From Favolaschia claudopus (Eukaryota > Basidiomycota > Agaricomycetes > Agaricales > Mycenaceae), in NCBI GenBank assembly GCA_037176885.1, contig JAWWNJ010000025.1:1426001-1490000 (forward strand): a DNA stretch of 64,000 bases. The letters run 5' to 3'. The position numbers and the translations under genes are program-made. The notes beneath the pieces are model-generated. The model did no database searches and had not been told where the DNA came from. It was given only the letters and a program-made list of their open reading frames with translations. Below are positions 1 to 10,104 of the stretch, one piece after another. Numbering within the stretch: position 1 is the stretch's first letter; every line of letters begins with the position of its first letter.

Positions 1-1434
1 CCAACGGAATGAAAGTCGTCAATCAAAAACTGGGTATTCGCAAAAAATACCGGTTCACGAGTCATGCAATATGGTCCCAGCGCACATGCGAAGTCATAAA
101 TGACCCGCTTTGGTGCTCTTTCCCATCGAGTGATCAGGGCAGAAAAAACATCATTGCGACCTTCGCCCTTCGGAATGCAATGAAACCCGTAGCAGATGCT
201 ATGGGTACACCAAACACACATGATTCCTCCGGTGAGTCGACGTTCTCCATATTGAGAGTAGAACTTAGAGCATTTTGCTCCCCGTTTACCCCCGACATCG
301 TTATTCAGGTCATGTTTCAACTTTGGATACCAAGGCCGTTCTCTGATCTTGGGCAAGCCATAACAGCATCCAGTCTAGCGTTCATCCAGTCAGCTACGGT
401 CGGCAAACCATACAGGCATACCTCCGTCCAAGGCTTCTCAGTGCAGTTCGCCATTGGTAGCAGCTCTGGCTTCTTGATCAGGGAGTTGAGGATCGTTCTT
501 CCTCGTTCTGAAATCCACCGGCAGATGTCAACCGTTCTCTCCGGAACCGACCGTGCACAAGCTCTTTCAAAACTCAACAATTCATGAACAGCCGGAATCT
601 CGACCAAAGCCGATGAGGTACGAGCATTCGGTGCTGCAACAAAGGCATCCAATGAATCAAGAGCTGGTTGTGTTGCCATTTGAAGCACCGACTCTTCAGC
701 GCACACCTAGGTGTCAATATTTTCAGCTGTGCGGCATCGCTTTTAATGGGAGGAGCAAACCTGGATGAAGAAGCGTCGATAAACATCAGGCGCTACCTCG
801 TTCCGGATAACCGACTCTTCCCCGAATTTAGCATTGAATAAATCTCCGAGAGAAGGACAAGCTCTTCTCAATCCCTCCACCGCATGCGGAATAGCCTCCA
901 ATCGCTCTAGCATCTCTAGCTGGACCTTGGCTGCTGCTCTCTCGGACCGAGTTCCTCGCTGAGCACTCGACTCGTCTTCTTTGTCTTCGTCTCCGTCATC
1001 ACCCTCCTCTCCAGTAGCGATATGTGCCTCTGCCTTCATCCCGTTCATTGTCAATGGCTTTCCGGTGATGACTCGGCGAACAAGACGCCTAACTGCTTGA
1101 TATGGAATCAGCTGCTGATTTTGAAGGTAACGTGTTGTATTTCGATCGATAGACTGAGGTTGCGATACAGTGGGCGGCTCGAGAGTGGGAAGCAGGTGTT
1201 TACGATTGAAAGCCAGCGTCACGCCATCCCAGATTGTGTTTTCTGGGCTCGGCCCACAACGCGGACAAGCCATACTTTCGTCCAGATACTGCAGCTGGAC
1301 ATAGGCAAACCATACACTTCTGAAAGTGTTCGCCGTTACAAATGGACGCTTTGCCCCTCCTGCGTGAAGGTCATATCGCCTGGACACAACAGTTACCCAT
1401 GCAGAGAACGGTGTCTCGGAAGAGGTATATGCGG
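1..1434 (-). pseudogene. KDZ transposase copy A, C-terminal segment (cut off by insertion and window edge)
   Basis: This is the 3' part of a KDZ-family (Kyakuja-Dileera-Zisupton) transposase gene, which would cut and paste DNA in the nucleus. Read on the minus strand it begins ETPFSAWVTVVSRRYD at the LTR junction, then gives CPRCGPSPENTIWDGVTLAF. Introns are apparent near 715-770 (after RRFFIQ) and near 389-439 (after KPWTEV). The catalytic region follows: GGIMCVWCTHSICYGFHCI, the first Asp in VIYDFACALGPYC and the second Asp in FLIDDFHSVG at the window edge. The catalytic Glu lies outside the window. It matches copy B at 37909-40956 almost domain for domain. No frameshift is visible, so the gene was probably intact until the retrotransposon inserted at 1435. 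The KDZ assignment rests on recognising the family pattern. Confidence 0.85.
1431..1434. repeat. Target-site duplication GCGG, left copy
   Basis: GCGG lies immediately left of the LTR and is repeated at 19470-19473 immediately right of the second LTR. With one copy removed, the KDZ reading frame runs across the junction as DEYTAAYTSSETPF, which aligns with DEYTSVFTTSETPF in copy B. Confidence 0.85.
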
Positions 1435-3231
1435 TGTAACGCTGACACTTGAATATATCAACTGAAGTGCTAAATATAGCGCAGCAGAGAATCTACCACC
1501 AAAATATATATATAACACAATCAACCAACACACACAACACTACAACACAAATATCTCCACAAGATACACTCAAATGTCTCTCGAAGAGTTCGTGGGGTTC
1601 GATCCGAAATCCAGATGTCACAGTGACGAGGATATAAGTCGACTTGCAAGTAGGAACCTTGCACAAAACACGCTCTCACACACCGTAGATGGAAGTGATT
1701 CCGTCCGCGGACCTTTCCTAAAAATAGGAACTATAAACGGTAGGATACAAGATACCCAACGCAGTTGAATATCAGGGCGAGATTGAAACAATGGCCACAG
1801 ACAGTTTCCGCGGCAGAATGCACAATTCTTATAGCGCCAGTTACACTATAGACCTGAACCTCCAAATTCCAGGAACCTTTGACACTCCTTTATATAGCAC
1901 AAGCCTTTCAGACGAGGACTAATCAGATCTCTTCCGGTTATGCGCCAGCAGTCCCAACGCAATGCTTCAGCAGATGGACAGTTCCACTCTTCCTCAGACT
2001 CAGGGAGATACTAGTTCACTCTCGAGCACACGTATCCTTACAATGAGATAGGCAGTCCGCGGGCAGTAGAGGCAGGCAGTTCCTAGCACACTAAGGCCAC
2101 GACAAAGCTACTCGAAAGCAAAGCCTCCGCGGGTGAACACTCTCGAAACAATGCTTAGATTCACACTTGAACTGAACTTCAACACAATTTCTATTAAGAC
2201 AAACGAGTAGACAATATCTTTATATATGCCTCTACGTTGCTGCCTGAGTTCACCAACGCTGTCCAGTAGACTGAGCGCGATGTCCTCCAGCTCAACGAGA
2301 AATACAGGTCCTTTTATACTAATGCCAAGAAATACATCACATAAATAGTACAGAGTAAGCAATGTCGATCCAATTGAGTAGAGAGATGGTATATTGGTAT
2401 TTGGGTGTCCCGGCGGACCTTCGGCAACCTCTTGGCTTGTCGATCCAACGGTAGAAAGTCAGCAATTATGACTCCCACGGTTGAATCACTGAATTGCGGA
2501 AGCCCGCGGAACGCCATCATTGGTGATCCCGTCAATCCGTCACTGGCGGCAACCCTTCCGGTGGTGCCATCAACGCCTCTAATAACTCCTAAGACTATTC
2601 TTGGGACATTCCAATTCACTCGCAAAATCACAGGCTCGTCTGTTGTCCAATTTATCAAGCCACCAAGTCATCCGCGCTGACTCCAGTATAGAAATAGATT
2701 TCTAATGAAGTTGCCGCACTGGTTCGGCTTCAGCATCACATCATCAACTCTCCTGTCAAAGACCTCATGTCTTGCCATAACTCTGCCTTCTGATCCTAGC
2801 ACCGGCATCTCCTGTATGAGATCCCTTTCCGCTGTTCCAGCCGTCTATTTATAGTCGGCAGCCCGCGGCATCTGTCCTTTGACTGATGTTGACTCTGATA
2901 GCCCCCGCGGCGCCTCCTACATCCTTGTAGACCTTCGTCTAAGTCCGTAGTACACAAGTACTTGACTCTTCGTCACTCTTCTGAGGGTTCTGTTATAGAA
3001 CAGATCCATAGTACTGCAGTAGGCTATTAATATAATGCCTTTCTCCTGTGATGGGTTTTACGGTCAACAGCTCGGAGCTCACTTTGACCCTCCTTAGTGT
3101 CACCAACAGAGGTACTGACTTCCTATTGATAGTCGAGTAAGACTATAGTCGTGGCGGGTAGTTGGGTTGTTTAGGGCCGCACTTGACTTAAAATAGCCAG
3201 ATATAACGCGCAAAAATGGCCAGTCGTTACA
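1435..3231 (-). repeat. Gypsy LTR (3' LTR of the minus-strand element)
   Basis: Direct repeat of 17673-19469 at a constant offset of 16,238. Terminal inverted heptamers are TGTAACG and CGTTACA. It contains seven CCGCGG sites (1705, 1808, 2057, 2127, 2504, 2863, 2905) and several short hairpins, e.g. TTCCTA-AAAA-TAGGAA at 1715-1730, TAGAAAT-AG-ATTTCTA at 2689-2704 and GTTCT-GTTAT-AGAAC at 2987-3001. Small open frames inside it show no protein signature, so I treat it as non-coding. Confidence 0.95.
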
Positions 3232-3241
3232 TCTCCCCTTC
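3232..3241 (-). other. Polypurine tract
   Basis: Read on the minus strand the sequence before the 3' LTR is TTTAGTGAAGGGGAGA and the LTR starts directly after it. This is the expected position and composition for the plus-strand primer of an LTR retrotransposon. Confidence 0.85.
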
Positions 3242-4071
3242 ACTAAATCTAGACCGTCCCCGGTCTATAGCCTGCACCAAAATCCGTGCTTATTTTTGGC
3301 TTTAAATCTAGTGGACCGCAAGGATGACAACTCCCGCGGACGTCTATTTTTAGACCAACTGCAAACTACTTTTCTGTCCCTTTTTCCTCGAGCGACTTGT
3401 TTTTAGTCAAGTCCTCCTGCACTACTCGCTAAGACGTTCCGTCTGTTAATTTAGACAGTTGCTTCCGCGGACGCCAATCATTACGGCATATGACGTCATT
3501 GACACTTTCTGTCTGAAATATTCGGACAGGGGTTTTTCACCTCTTTGCCTTATATTTTTCGACTCGGTCCAATTTTCGCCGTCCTGGACTTCGCCAACCC
3601 TAATCCTAAGTGCGTCTGCACTTCCGCTTTATCTAATCTGAACATCCGACTTATCTTTTGCCGCGGCCATCCCTGCCCTGGCAATCAGCCTAGGTTTTTC
3701 ATCAAACCTTAATACTAGCTTCTAATTACTGCGGCTGCGCCCCAGATTAACTTCCGTCTTCTGTGCTTCCTTCCAGGTGAGTCACAGATTGTTCAATTCA
3801 ATTCCTTGAAGGCGTGGCGACTTAGAGAAAATTTCTCTAAGTCCGTTCTGCCTTATAGACTAAGTGGGTGCGCCGTTTAGCGCCCACTTCTTCCTTCCTT
3901 TCACCACCACCACACACAGTGTTTTACACCCTGTGGCTAGCTCCTTGGTTGTCCCTCTGGCCCTTCGACGCGCTCCTCGACGCCTACGTCGCCGAGTAGC
4001 CCACTTCTTGGATTCTCTTTTCCTCTGTCATCCACAACAATCACCTCCCTCTGGTGTTCGTCGCCGGACGT
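3242..4071 (+). promoter_or_regulatory. Hairpin-rich non-coding region upstream of the first opposite-strand gene
   Basis: No gene is visible. The stretch holds several short inverted repeats: GTCTA-TTTT-TAGAC (3342-3355), GACTTG/CAAGTC (3394-3413), a near-palindrome at 3509-3529, and a perfect 12-bp-arm palindrome with a 1-nt centre at 3819-3843. A perfect CRE/ATF-type octamer TGACGTCA lies at 3491-3498. CCGCGG occurs at 3334, 3465 and 3661. By position it would be the promoter and 5' leader of the gene starting at 4072. The regulatory role is inferred. Confidence 0.5.
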
Positions 4072-6004
4072 ATGCCCGTTAAGAAAGGCACCGCCGAACC
4101 CACTCGCCGTTCCACTCGCAAGACTACCATGGCCTCTACTAAGCGTCCGCGCAAGACTAAAGCCGGTGCTAAAGTGGGCCCTGGCCGTTCCTCCGTCGTC
4201 GTCCCCAAGGACGTCGAGCCAGACCTTCCCGAATCAGAAGAGTCAGCGGCGTCGACCCCAGAGCCTCCCGCGCCGTCATCCTCTCGCAAAATCAAGTCTC
4301 CACCCGCGGAGGAGCCTGTCGTCGTTGCTGCTGGGCCGTCGACTCGTTCAGCACTGTTTGAACCGCCGCCGCAGATCCCCTCTGACGATCCTTCTGCTGT
4401 TTTCTGGGCTCCATTCGACAATTCTTTCACGCGCGACCTGATTCCTCTTTTTATCCACAAGCCGCCGCCGCCGTCGGTCGAGCAGGTCCGTAGTTTAGCG
4501 TTATTGACTCCAGTCCTCGTGCGTGAAGACCTCTTTTCATCCTCAATCCAATACTTATTATTCCTTTAGCACCCTTATCGTCGTGAACACCCCAACGTGC
4601 CGTTGAATGTCGAGGCATTCCTGTGGGCCCTCGCTCGCGCTGCTCGTCACATCGCCAAGACTATTCCCGACGTCGACGCAGCGGAGGAGTTGATCGCGCT
4701 CTACCGCGATCTTCGTCCCTCAGCTGAAATCCAGGACACCATCCTCGCCGCGGACCCGCTAGGCAAGCATTACGGTGCGGGGTTCTGCGTCCCCAGCATT
4801 GTCACCGTGCCTACACGAAAGCCCCGGGCTCCCGTTTTCTCTGATAGCGAAGATTCAGACGCCGAGGAGCCGCCTGCGAAACGTCCGCGCATGGCCATCT
4901 CTCCTTCACCTGGGCGCTCGCCGACTCCAGCTCCCGCGTCTGAGCGTTCTGCGACCCCAATGGGACCCGTCTTCGACATTACCACTCGCGCTCAGCTCAT
5001 CAATATGTTCTTTGATATTCCCGAGACCGGTAAGTCTGGAGGTTCTGTTCTCTTCGTACAATGGCTCATCTTTGGTTTCCTTTATTCCAGGTATGCCTTC
5101 TCCAGCGCATATGAAGATCCCTACGTCCTACGTCCAGACGTCCCTGGTGCCGCCCATGCTGTCCAAGATCGCCTTTCCCTGTCTGAATTGCGTTCTCAAC
5201 TACGCCGAATGCAGGCCCGTCGGGGGTCGTTCGTCCGTCTGCACTCGCTGCGCGGACCGCAAGCATCAGTGTTCTCACAACTGGACGCCTCTTGAATTCA
5301 AACGGTTCGCCGAATGCATGCGCCCCTTCATCGCTGTCGCTCCCCACACCATCGCCTCCGCACTTCAACGTCTTGTGCAGGCGTACGAGGATGCCCAGTT
5401 CACGAGCTTCGCCCACGTCCGCGCGCTCAACAATCTTCGCTTGCAAGCGCAAGACTCCGCCCTCACGATCTCCGGTGCGGAGCGCTCCCTTGCCGTCGAG
5501 CAGTTCAACGACTTCTTTGTGGATAAAGAAGGCGCGGATCTTGCTCGCGATTTTGTGGCGCATGTCTTGTCGAAGAAGCCCTTCTACGAGCTGGAACGAG
5601 ACTTCGTTGCTCATGAGGCTACTTCAAGCGCGATTCCGGTAACGAACGAGGCGGGCGACGTCGAGAGCTATATGTATCATCCCAAGTTCTCCGCGCGCAT
5701 CATTCCCGACTTAGATCTCAAAGGCGTTTTGAAGACGGTGGACCCTCAACTCGGTCCTGTTGCTTCTTTCGACGACCTTTCTGCCGCGGGACCCTCTTCG
5801 TCTAAACTTGCCCCTCCGACGTCTACACTCGCAGCCCCACCGTCTACTCCTCCTCCGCCTGCGTTTGGACCTGCGCCTTTGTTGGAGTCTTCAACTCCCA
5901 GTTCGTCAAAGGCCCATCCTTCCGCTTCCGCCAGTCCGCGCAAAGGGAAGGAGGTGGAGAAGTCTCCCAAGGTGGATAAAGGCAAGGGGGCTGATCGCGG
6001 ATGA
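4072..6004 (+). CDS. Zn2Cys6-like cysteine-cluster protein 1 of the gypsy element (595 aa, 3 exons)
   Basis: Inferred exons 4072-4485, 4570-5029 and 5091-6004 have GT-AG borders and keep frame to give 595 aa. The start is ATG 4072 (MPVKKGTAEPTRRSTRKTT), a Lys/Arg-rich N-terminus like a nuclear targeting or DNA-binding tail. A Pro/Ser-rich acidic stretch follows, then SDSEDSDAEEPPAKRPRM, which resembles an NLS. At about residues 322-352 six cysteines are spaced C-x2-C-x6-C-x9-C-x2-C-x6-C, within the fungal Zn2Cys6 spacing rule. The second half (CTRCADRKHQC) is basic; the first half lacks the usual basic residues. A helical segment and a Ser/Pro/Lys tail follow. The gene lies inside the retrotransposon, antisense to gag-pol. 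A regulator acting on the element is a guess. I recall similar clusters in hypothetical proteins of Agaricomycetes. Confidence 0.75.
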
Positions 6005-7021
6005 ACGCTCGTGCCGTACACTGAACTTTTTCCTTGCTATATCTTATTTTCTTGATCATTACGAATATCTTGTTGTGCTGTCGTCTCCAGCCGTATCGTA
6101 GACCAATTCAAAAAACCACTCTGTATATAGCTCGACTCAGTAGCCATAGCTTTAGTTTACTTTGTTTGTAAACCCGCTACTTCGAGTCCAATACACTAGC
6201 GCCCACTGGCGCCTATTGATGTCTTGATTCAACCGTGTGAACGCTTTCGTAAGACTTTTGGTCTTAAAGAAATTCACCAAGTCCACATCAACCGGCCATC
6301 ATGCCGTCATCAATCCTTTGGAGATTGCCGAAGACAGAATTTTGACCAAGTCCGTCGTCAAAACCCTTCTTCAACTTCTATTGGAATCAGTCCAATTTCT
6401 CCTGTACTTCAATCAGAAGTCATTCTTGACACTTAATTGACACTTTTCTTCAAGTCGTCAAAAAGTTTCCTCTAGTCAACTCTTCTTTCAGTTTTCCGCG
6501 GGTCTATTTATAGCACAGTTTAAACTCTCTCTCTTAAGTACCGCGGTAGATACTTAACGTAGAGTTCTGTACTCCCGCATGTATATTCCACAAGCCTCTT
6601 GCTTAATAGAATAACCACTATCATCCCTAACTGCCTCTTAAAATCGATCGTATAGGAACCGATCGACATTATTCAGCCTTAAAACTCTTCCGCAACTTGG
6701 CTTTTGCAACGCTCCAGCTCTACATCGTCTAATTTTAGCAAAACGAAAATTCCCTGTCTCTTTATGGGTAAATTTGCAAGGCCCGCGGTGGCGCAATACC
6801 CTCCCGCGGTTGTCTGTTGCTCTATATTCTCCCCCTCACTAAAGAAAAAAGATGCGTCCTCGCATATTCAATTCAGTTAGAGGTGCAACCAACAGCCTTG
6901 GCTCGTTTTTACGATCGTAGCCGGTCATTAAATTTTTAACCAAGCTCTCCTAGTCAAAACTATAAATTGACTTCTGTTCTCAGCTCATTTCTTCGTCGCC
7001 TACAGGCCTTCATCGCATGCC
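6005..7021. promoter_or_regulatory. Non-coding, hairpin-rich spacer between opposite-strand genes 1 and 2
   Basis: No convincing gene. It holds perfect short inverted repeats: GCGCC/GGCGC (6199-6212), AAGAC/GTCTT (6251-6265), CAATC/GATTG (6311-6327), TTGGA/TCCAA (6381-6395), TTAAGTA/TACTTAA enclosing a CCGCGG (6534-6557) and TCGATCG/CGATCGA (6644-6666). CCGCGG occurs at 6496, 6541, 6783 and 6804. The composition resembles the LTR. Its last part carries a second polypurine-like motif at 6828-6843 and then the leader of the gene starting at 7022. Confidence 0.5.
6828..6843 (-). other. Internal polypurine-tract-like motif
   Basis: The plus-strand sequence TCTCCCCCTCACTAAA differs by one base from TCTCCCCTTCACTAAA at the true PPT (3232-3247). 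It may be a central PPT or the fossil of an older 3' end of the element. Confidence 0.45.
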
Positions 7022-8719
7022 ATGGCACCACGCTCTGCGCTCATCGAAGCGTCCAACCTTATCCTTGAAGCTGAACGCGACTTTCAACGGGTCGTCGCCC
7101 TCAGAGACTCTCTCCCTGCGGCTGTCATTCACTCTACGCTCAGCACGTTCGCAGCCGCGGCGGTTCGTCCATATTTTTGCATGCCCAAACGCTTTCCGCG
7201 CTAACTCTGTCTATTTTTAGTCGGACTTCAAGCTATTCGCTCAGTCCCTTCAGCACCCCTCCAACGAGAAGGTCGTCAATGCTCTTACTGCCGCCTCCAA
7301 CGCTATGAGGGACGAGTACAAGATCTCCAAGTTCAAGATCCCTACTTCCCAGCTTGGCGCTATCGACCGCATGCTCAACAACTACCACAACGCCAAGAAT
7401 AGCAAGCGCGACAAGGCCGCGGCAGCCATCAAGGGCCACCGTGCTAAGGCTCAAGTTCAACAGGTGCTTTCTCGTGTTCGTCGCATGCCTCCTGGTCCTG
7501 AACTGTCCTCTATAATGCAGGGTAAGTCTGTTGAAGTCATCGACGATTCCGGGGACGACGACTCCGCGGAGGAAGCTTCCGTCGCTGATCAGGTATTCCT
7601 CAGACGTTACGAAGATTATCTATGGTATTAACCAACTCCAGATGGATCTCGACAAGGACGAAGGTAGAATCAACCCTCTCTATATCGCTGCCATGGGAGC
7701 CAACTATCGCGCAGGAGGCTCCTCTCTGCCCCCTGGTCTCTCCTTCCAGAAGAATAGTGCGCCCAAGGTCAAGAACGACACTGTGCGTCTATTTTTATCC
7801 TTCTGCACTTTCTTCTTCATTCACCCAGATTTCCGTTTGTTCGTCTTGCTCTTCTCACCAGCACGGCCAGGACAACTGCCCTGTCAAACCCAAGGACGGT
7901 ATCCCTGCCGGTAAGGCTCCTCAAGACGACGGCAAATCCGTGCGCATCATTGACGATCCCGTTCCAGAGGACATGTTCAAAAATGTTCGTAAAGTTCCTG
8001 TGCGTTCGCCTTTTCACTTTGTTCTATTTTTATAACATCGTTTTATTAGGGCAAAGGCCCCAAGGCGAAGAACTCCGACACATCTTCCACTTGTCCTGAC
8101 GAGGACGAGAAGGTACGTAACCCATATCCCACGGTTGAATTCTCGCTTAACGTTCATCAATTGTTGTAGATGGCGCCCGCGGAACCACTTATGGTGCGTG
8201 AAATATTCGTCAACTCTGTTTCTCTGCTTAATTCTCGCTCATAGCCTGCTTTGTCGTTGAACCCTGTGTCCAACCGCAGCAACAAGCGTGCCCGTACCGA
8301 ACCGGATGACGTCGACCTCGACTACGAGCCCAAAGTCCCTGGTACGAGTTCATCTTCTCCTTGATCTAATTTCGTCTAATTTTTATTATAGACTCCATGG
8401 ACAAGGACCTCATCGCCATCATGCATCCGGACGATGTCAACAAGACCTGGAAGGTTTCTCAGAACCAACTCAAGCACTTGGACGCGCAAGGTTTCAAGGC
8501 TCGGGAGCGCTACCTCCGCCGCAACATGGCCCTCGCCTCCTTCAAGTATCGCTACTGGCTTCGCGCCTACGAGGAGATGGATGACCAGCTCGAGCAGCTC
8601 ATGAAGATCCATCACGCCGACAACGAGGATCCCATTATGCGCCCTGCTAGTTCCGCGGTATGTCTCTGCGTTTTATTTTTATAGCTCTCCAGCTAAACCT
8701 TTCCGCCTTCTAGACTTGA
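7022..8719 (+). CDS. Opposite-strand gene 2 of the gypsy element (about 415 aa, 9 inferred exons)
   Basis: Exons inferred at 7022-7162, 7221-7592, 7642-7782, 7862-7999, 8050-8112, 8170-8193, 8245-8341, 8392-8657 and a tiny last exon 8714-8719 keep one frame. The start is GCCATGG. Most introns begin GTGCG/GTACG/GTATG, and several contain a CTATTTTTA-type run. The protein starts MAPRSALIEASNLILEAERD (helical). Acidic stretches include VEVIDDSGDDDSAEEAS, followed by NKRARTEPDDVD (possible NLS), and it ends with a helical, aromatic-rich domain around FKYRYWLRAYEEMDDQLEQL. I recognise no known domain. It lies antisense to the retrotransposon transcript, upstream of the cysteine-cluster gene at 9305, and may work with it or be spliced to it. 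The 3' end is uncertain; an alternative acceptor stops it a few codons earlier. Confidence 0.65.
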
Positions 8720-9304
8720 TCGTCCTTCCGCGGCCTATATACCTATGTGCCTTCGCTCTTTAGACACATAAACCGTCGACTCTCAGTGTCCCCTATCGTA
8801 TCGTCGTGCGTTCAACCGCACATATTTGCTGTTCAACCAGCAACTGTCCAAATCCCCGGGTGTCTCGTATATACTTAGCAGTGCTTGCAATACAATTGTT
8901 TTGTCAAGCCAACTTCGTCCGATTTCCCGCAGTGTCTTGGACATCTCAGGAGTGGTAAGACTCTTTTTCCGCGCTCAGAATTCTAAAAATAGAACTCCAA
9001 TCGTCCAGTTCTACCTCAACTTCTCAAGTACTTCAAGCCGCCGCGGAAGCCTTTTTGTGAACGACTCCATTGCCGTGACCACCTACATGCTCCTTGAAGC
9101 CCTTATTCTACTGGATATTTTGCGCCTCTAAGTCTTGGCAAGCCTAGACTCCCAGTCTCACTCCTTTACTTTCCTCCGTCCCGCTTATGATCAATACAAA
9201 ATCTGATTCAAATAATCACAGGCAAGACATCTCCTCAGCAGTGTTTACTATTTAAACAGTGCCTCATAGGAACGTCTTCTCCCATAATATTCTTTTCTCT
9301 TTGC
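8720..9304. other. Spacer between opposite-strand genes 2 and 3
   Basis: No gene is supported. It contains CCGCGG at 8728 and 9041 and the hairpin TTCTA-AAAA-TAGAA at 8981-8994. It presumably holds the 3' end of gene 2 and the promoter of gene 3, unless both belong to one transcript. Confidence 0.4.
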
Positions 9305-10048
9305 ATGAGCATCCACGGCTTAGACGACGAAGAGAACGACGACTACTACGATTATCTCTACGACAGCCCCGACGAAATGGATCCTGCCGCAGTCCTTGCA
9401 GCCTTCGCACGCGATATCATAGTCCCTGTCAGCGAGATCCTTCCCAAGTTTCAAGCTGCCATCTATCTTATGGAAGATAATAAGGTGCGTCCTTAGTACT
9501 TTTTACTCTCAACTTCGACTGATCTATTTTTATCACCAGCCGACTGAACAGTGCTCTTGCTGCGCCAAGAAACACAACGTCGAGCCTTGCGCTCCTACTA
9601 GTTGGGGTCCTCCTTGCCACAACTGTCTTATTCAATTCCATCCTTGCGACTTCACCAGCAAGGACAAGATGATCGAAAGTTGGAAGAAGCGCGGAGGTCC
9701 TGGTGCGTCCATTTATAGATGTCCAGACTTATTCCTCGCTAATCCTCCCCTTCAGCTATCATCTTCGGTCGCAGCACCGTCGACCTGGAGACCATGCTTA
9801 ACCAGCTTGACGAAGCTTTCGCCTACCACCATGAGTTTTCCATCAAGGCTCGCAAGGCCCAGTTCATCAAAGCGGTCAACAAGATCGATGATCTTCATGA
9901 ACTCGCCTATATGCGCAAGGAACTCATCCTTCACGGCTACGACAACTCCGCCCTCGGCTTCGTCGAGCTTCGTATGTCCAAGCTCCTTCCTCCTGGCATC
10001 TCCATTCACTCCGTCGAATCGCCTGACAAGTACGATCTCCCATTTTAA
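9305..10048 (+). CDS. Zn2Cys6-like cysteine-cluster protein 2 of the gypsy element (211 aa, 3 exons)
   Basis: Inferred exons 9305-9484, 9540-9702 and 9756-10048 give 211 aa in one frame. The N-terminus is very acidic (DDEENDDYYDYLYDSPDEMD). Six cysteines fall at about residues 65-96 with spacing C-x2-C-x8-C-x8-C-x2-C-x6-C, close to but not exactly the Zn2Cys6 rule; the second half reads CHNCLIQFHPC. A long helical C-terminal part follows (about 110 aa, ending PDKYDLPF). The cluster resembles that of the gene at 4072, and both sit inside the retrotransposon antisense to pol. It ends 57 bp from the end of the convergent pol frame. A DNA- or RNA-binding regulator is inferred, not shown. Confidence 0.7.
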
Positions 10049-10104
10049 TCCTTCCGCGGAGAAGTTCTAATTTAAGATTACAGAGGCGCATACCACCACA
10101 ATCT

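Noticed and set aside
9..587. Plus-strand open frame of 192 codons at the window start
   Set aside because: It is the exact antisense of the KDZ catalytic region, which reads as a conserved protein on the minus strand.
1449..2680. Several open frames of 60-114 codons inside the gypsy LTR, repeated in the second LTR
   Set aside because: Their identity in both LTRs only reflects the repeat. They show no domain and no consistent start.
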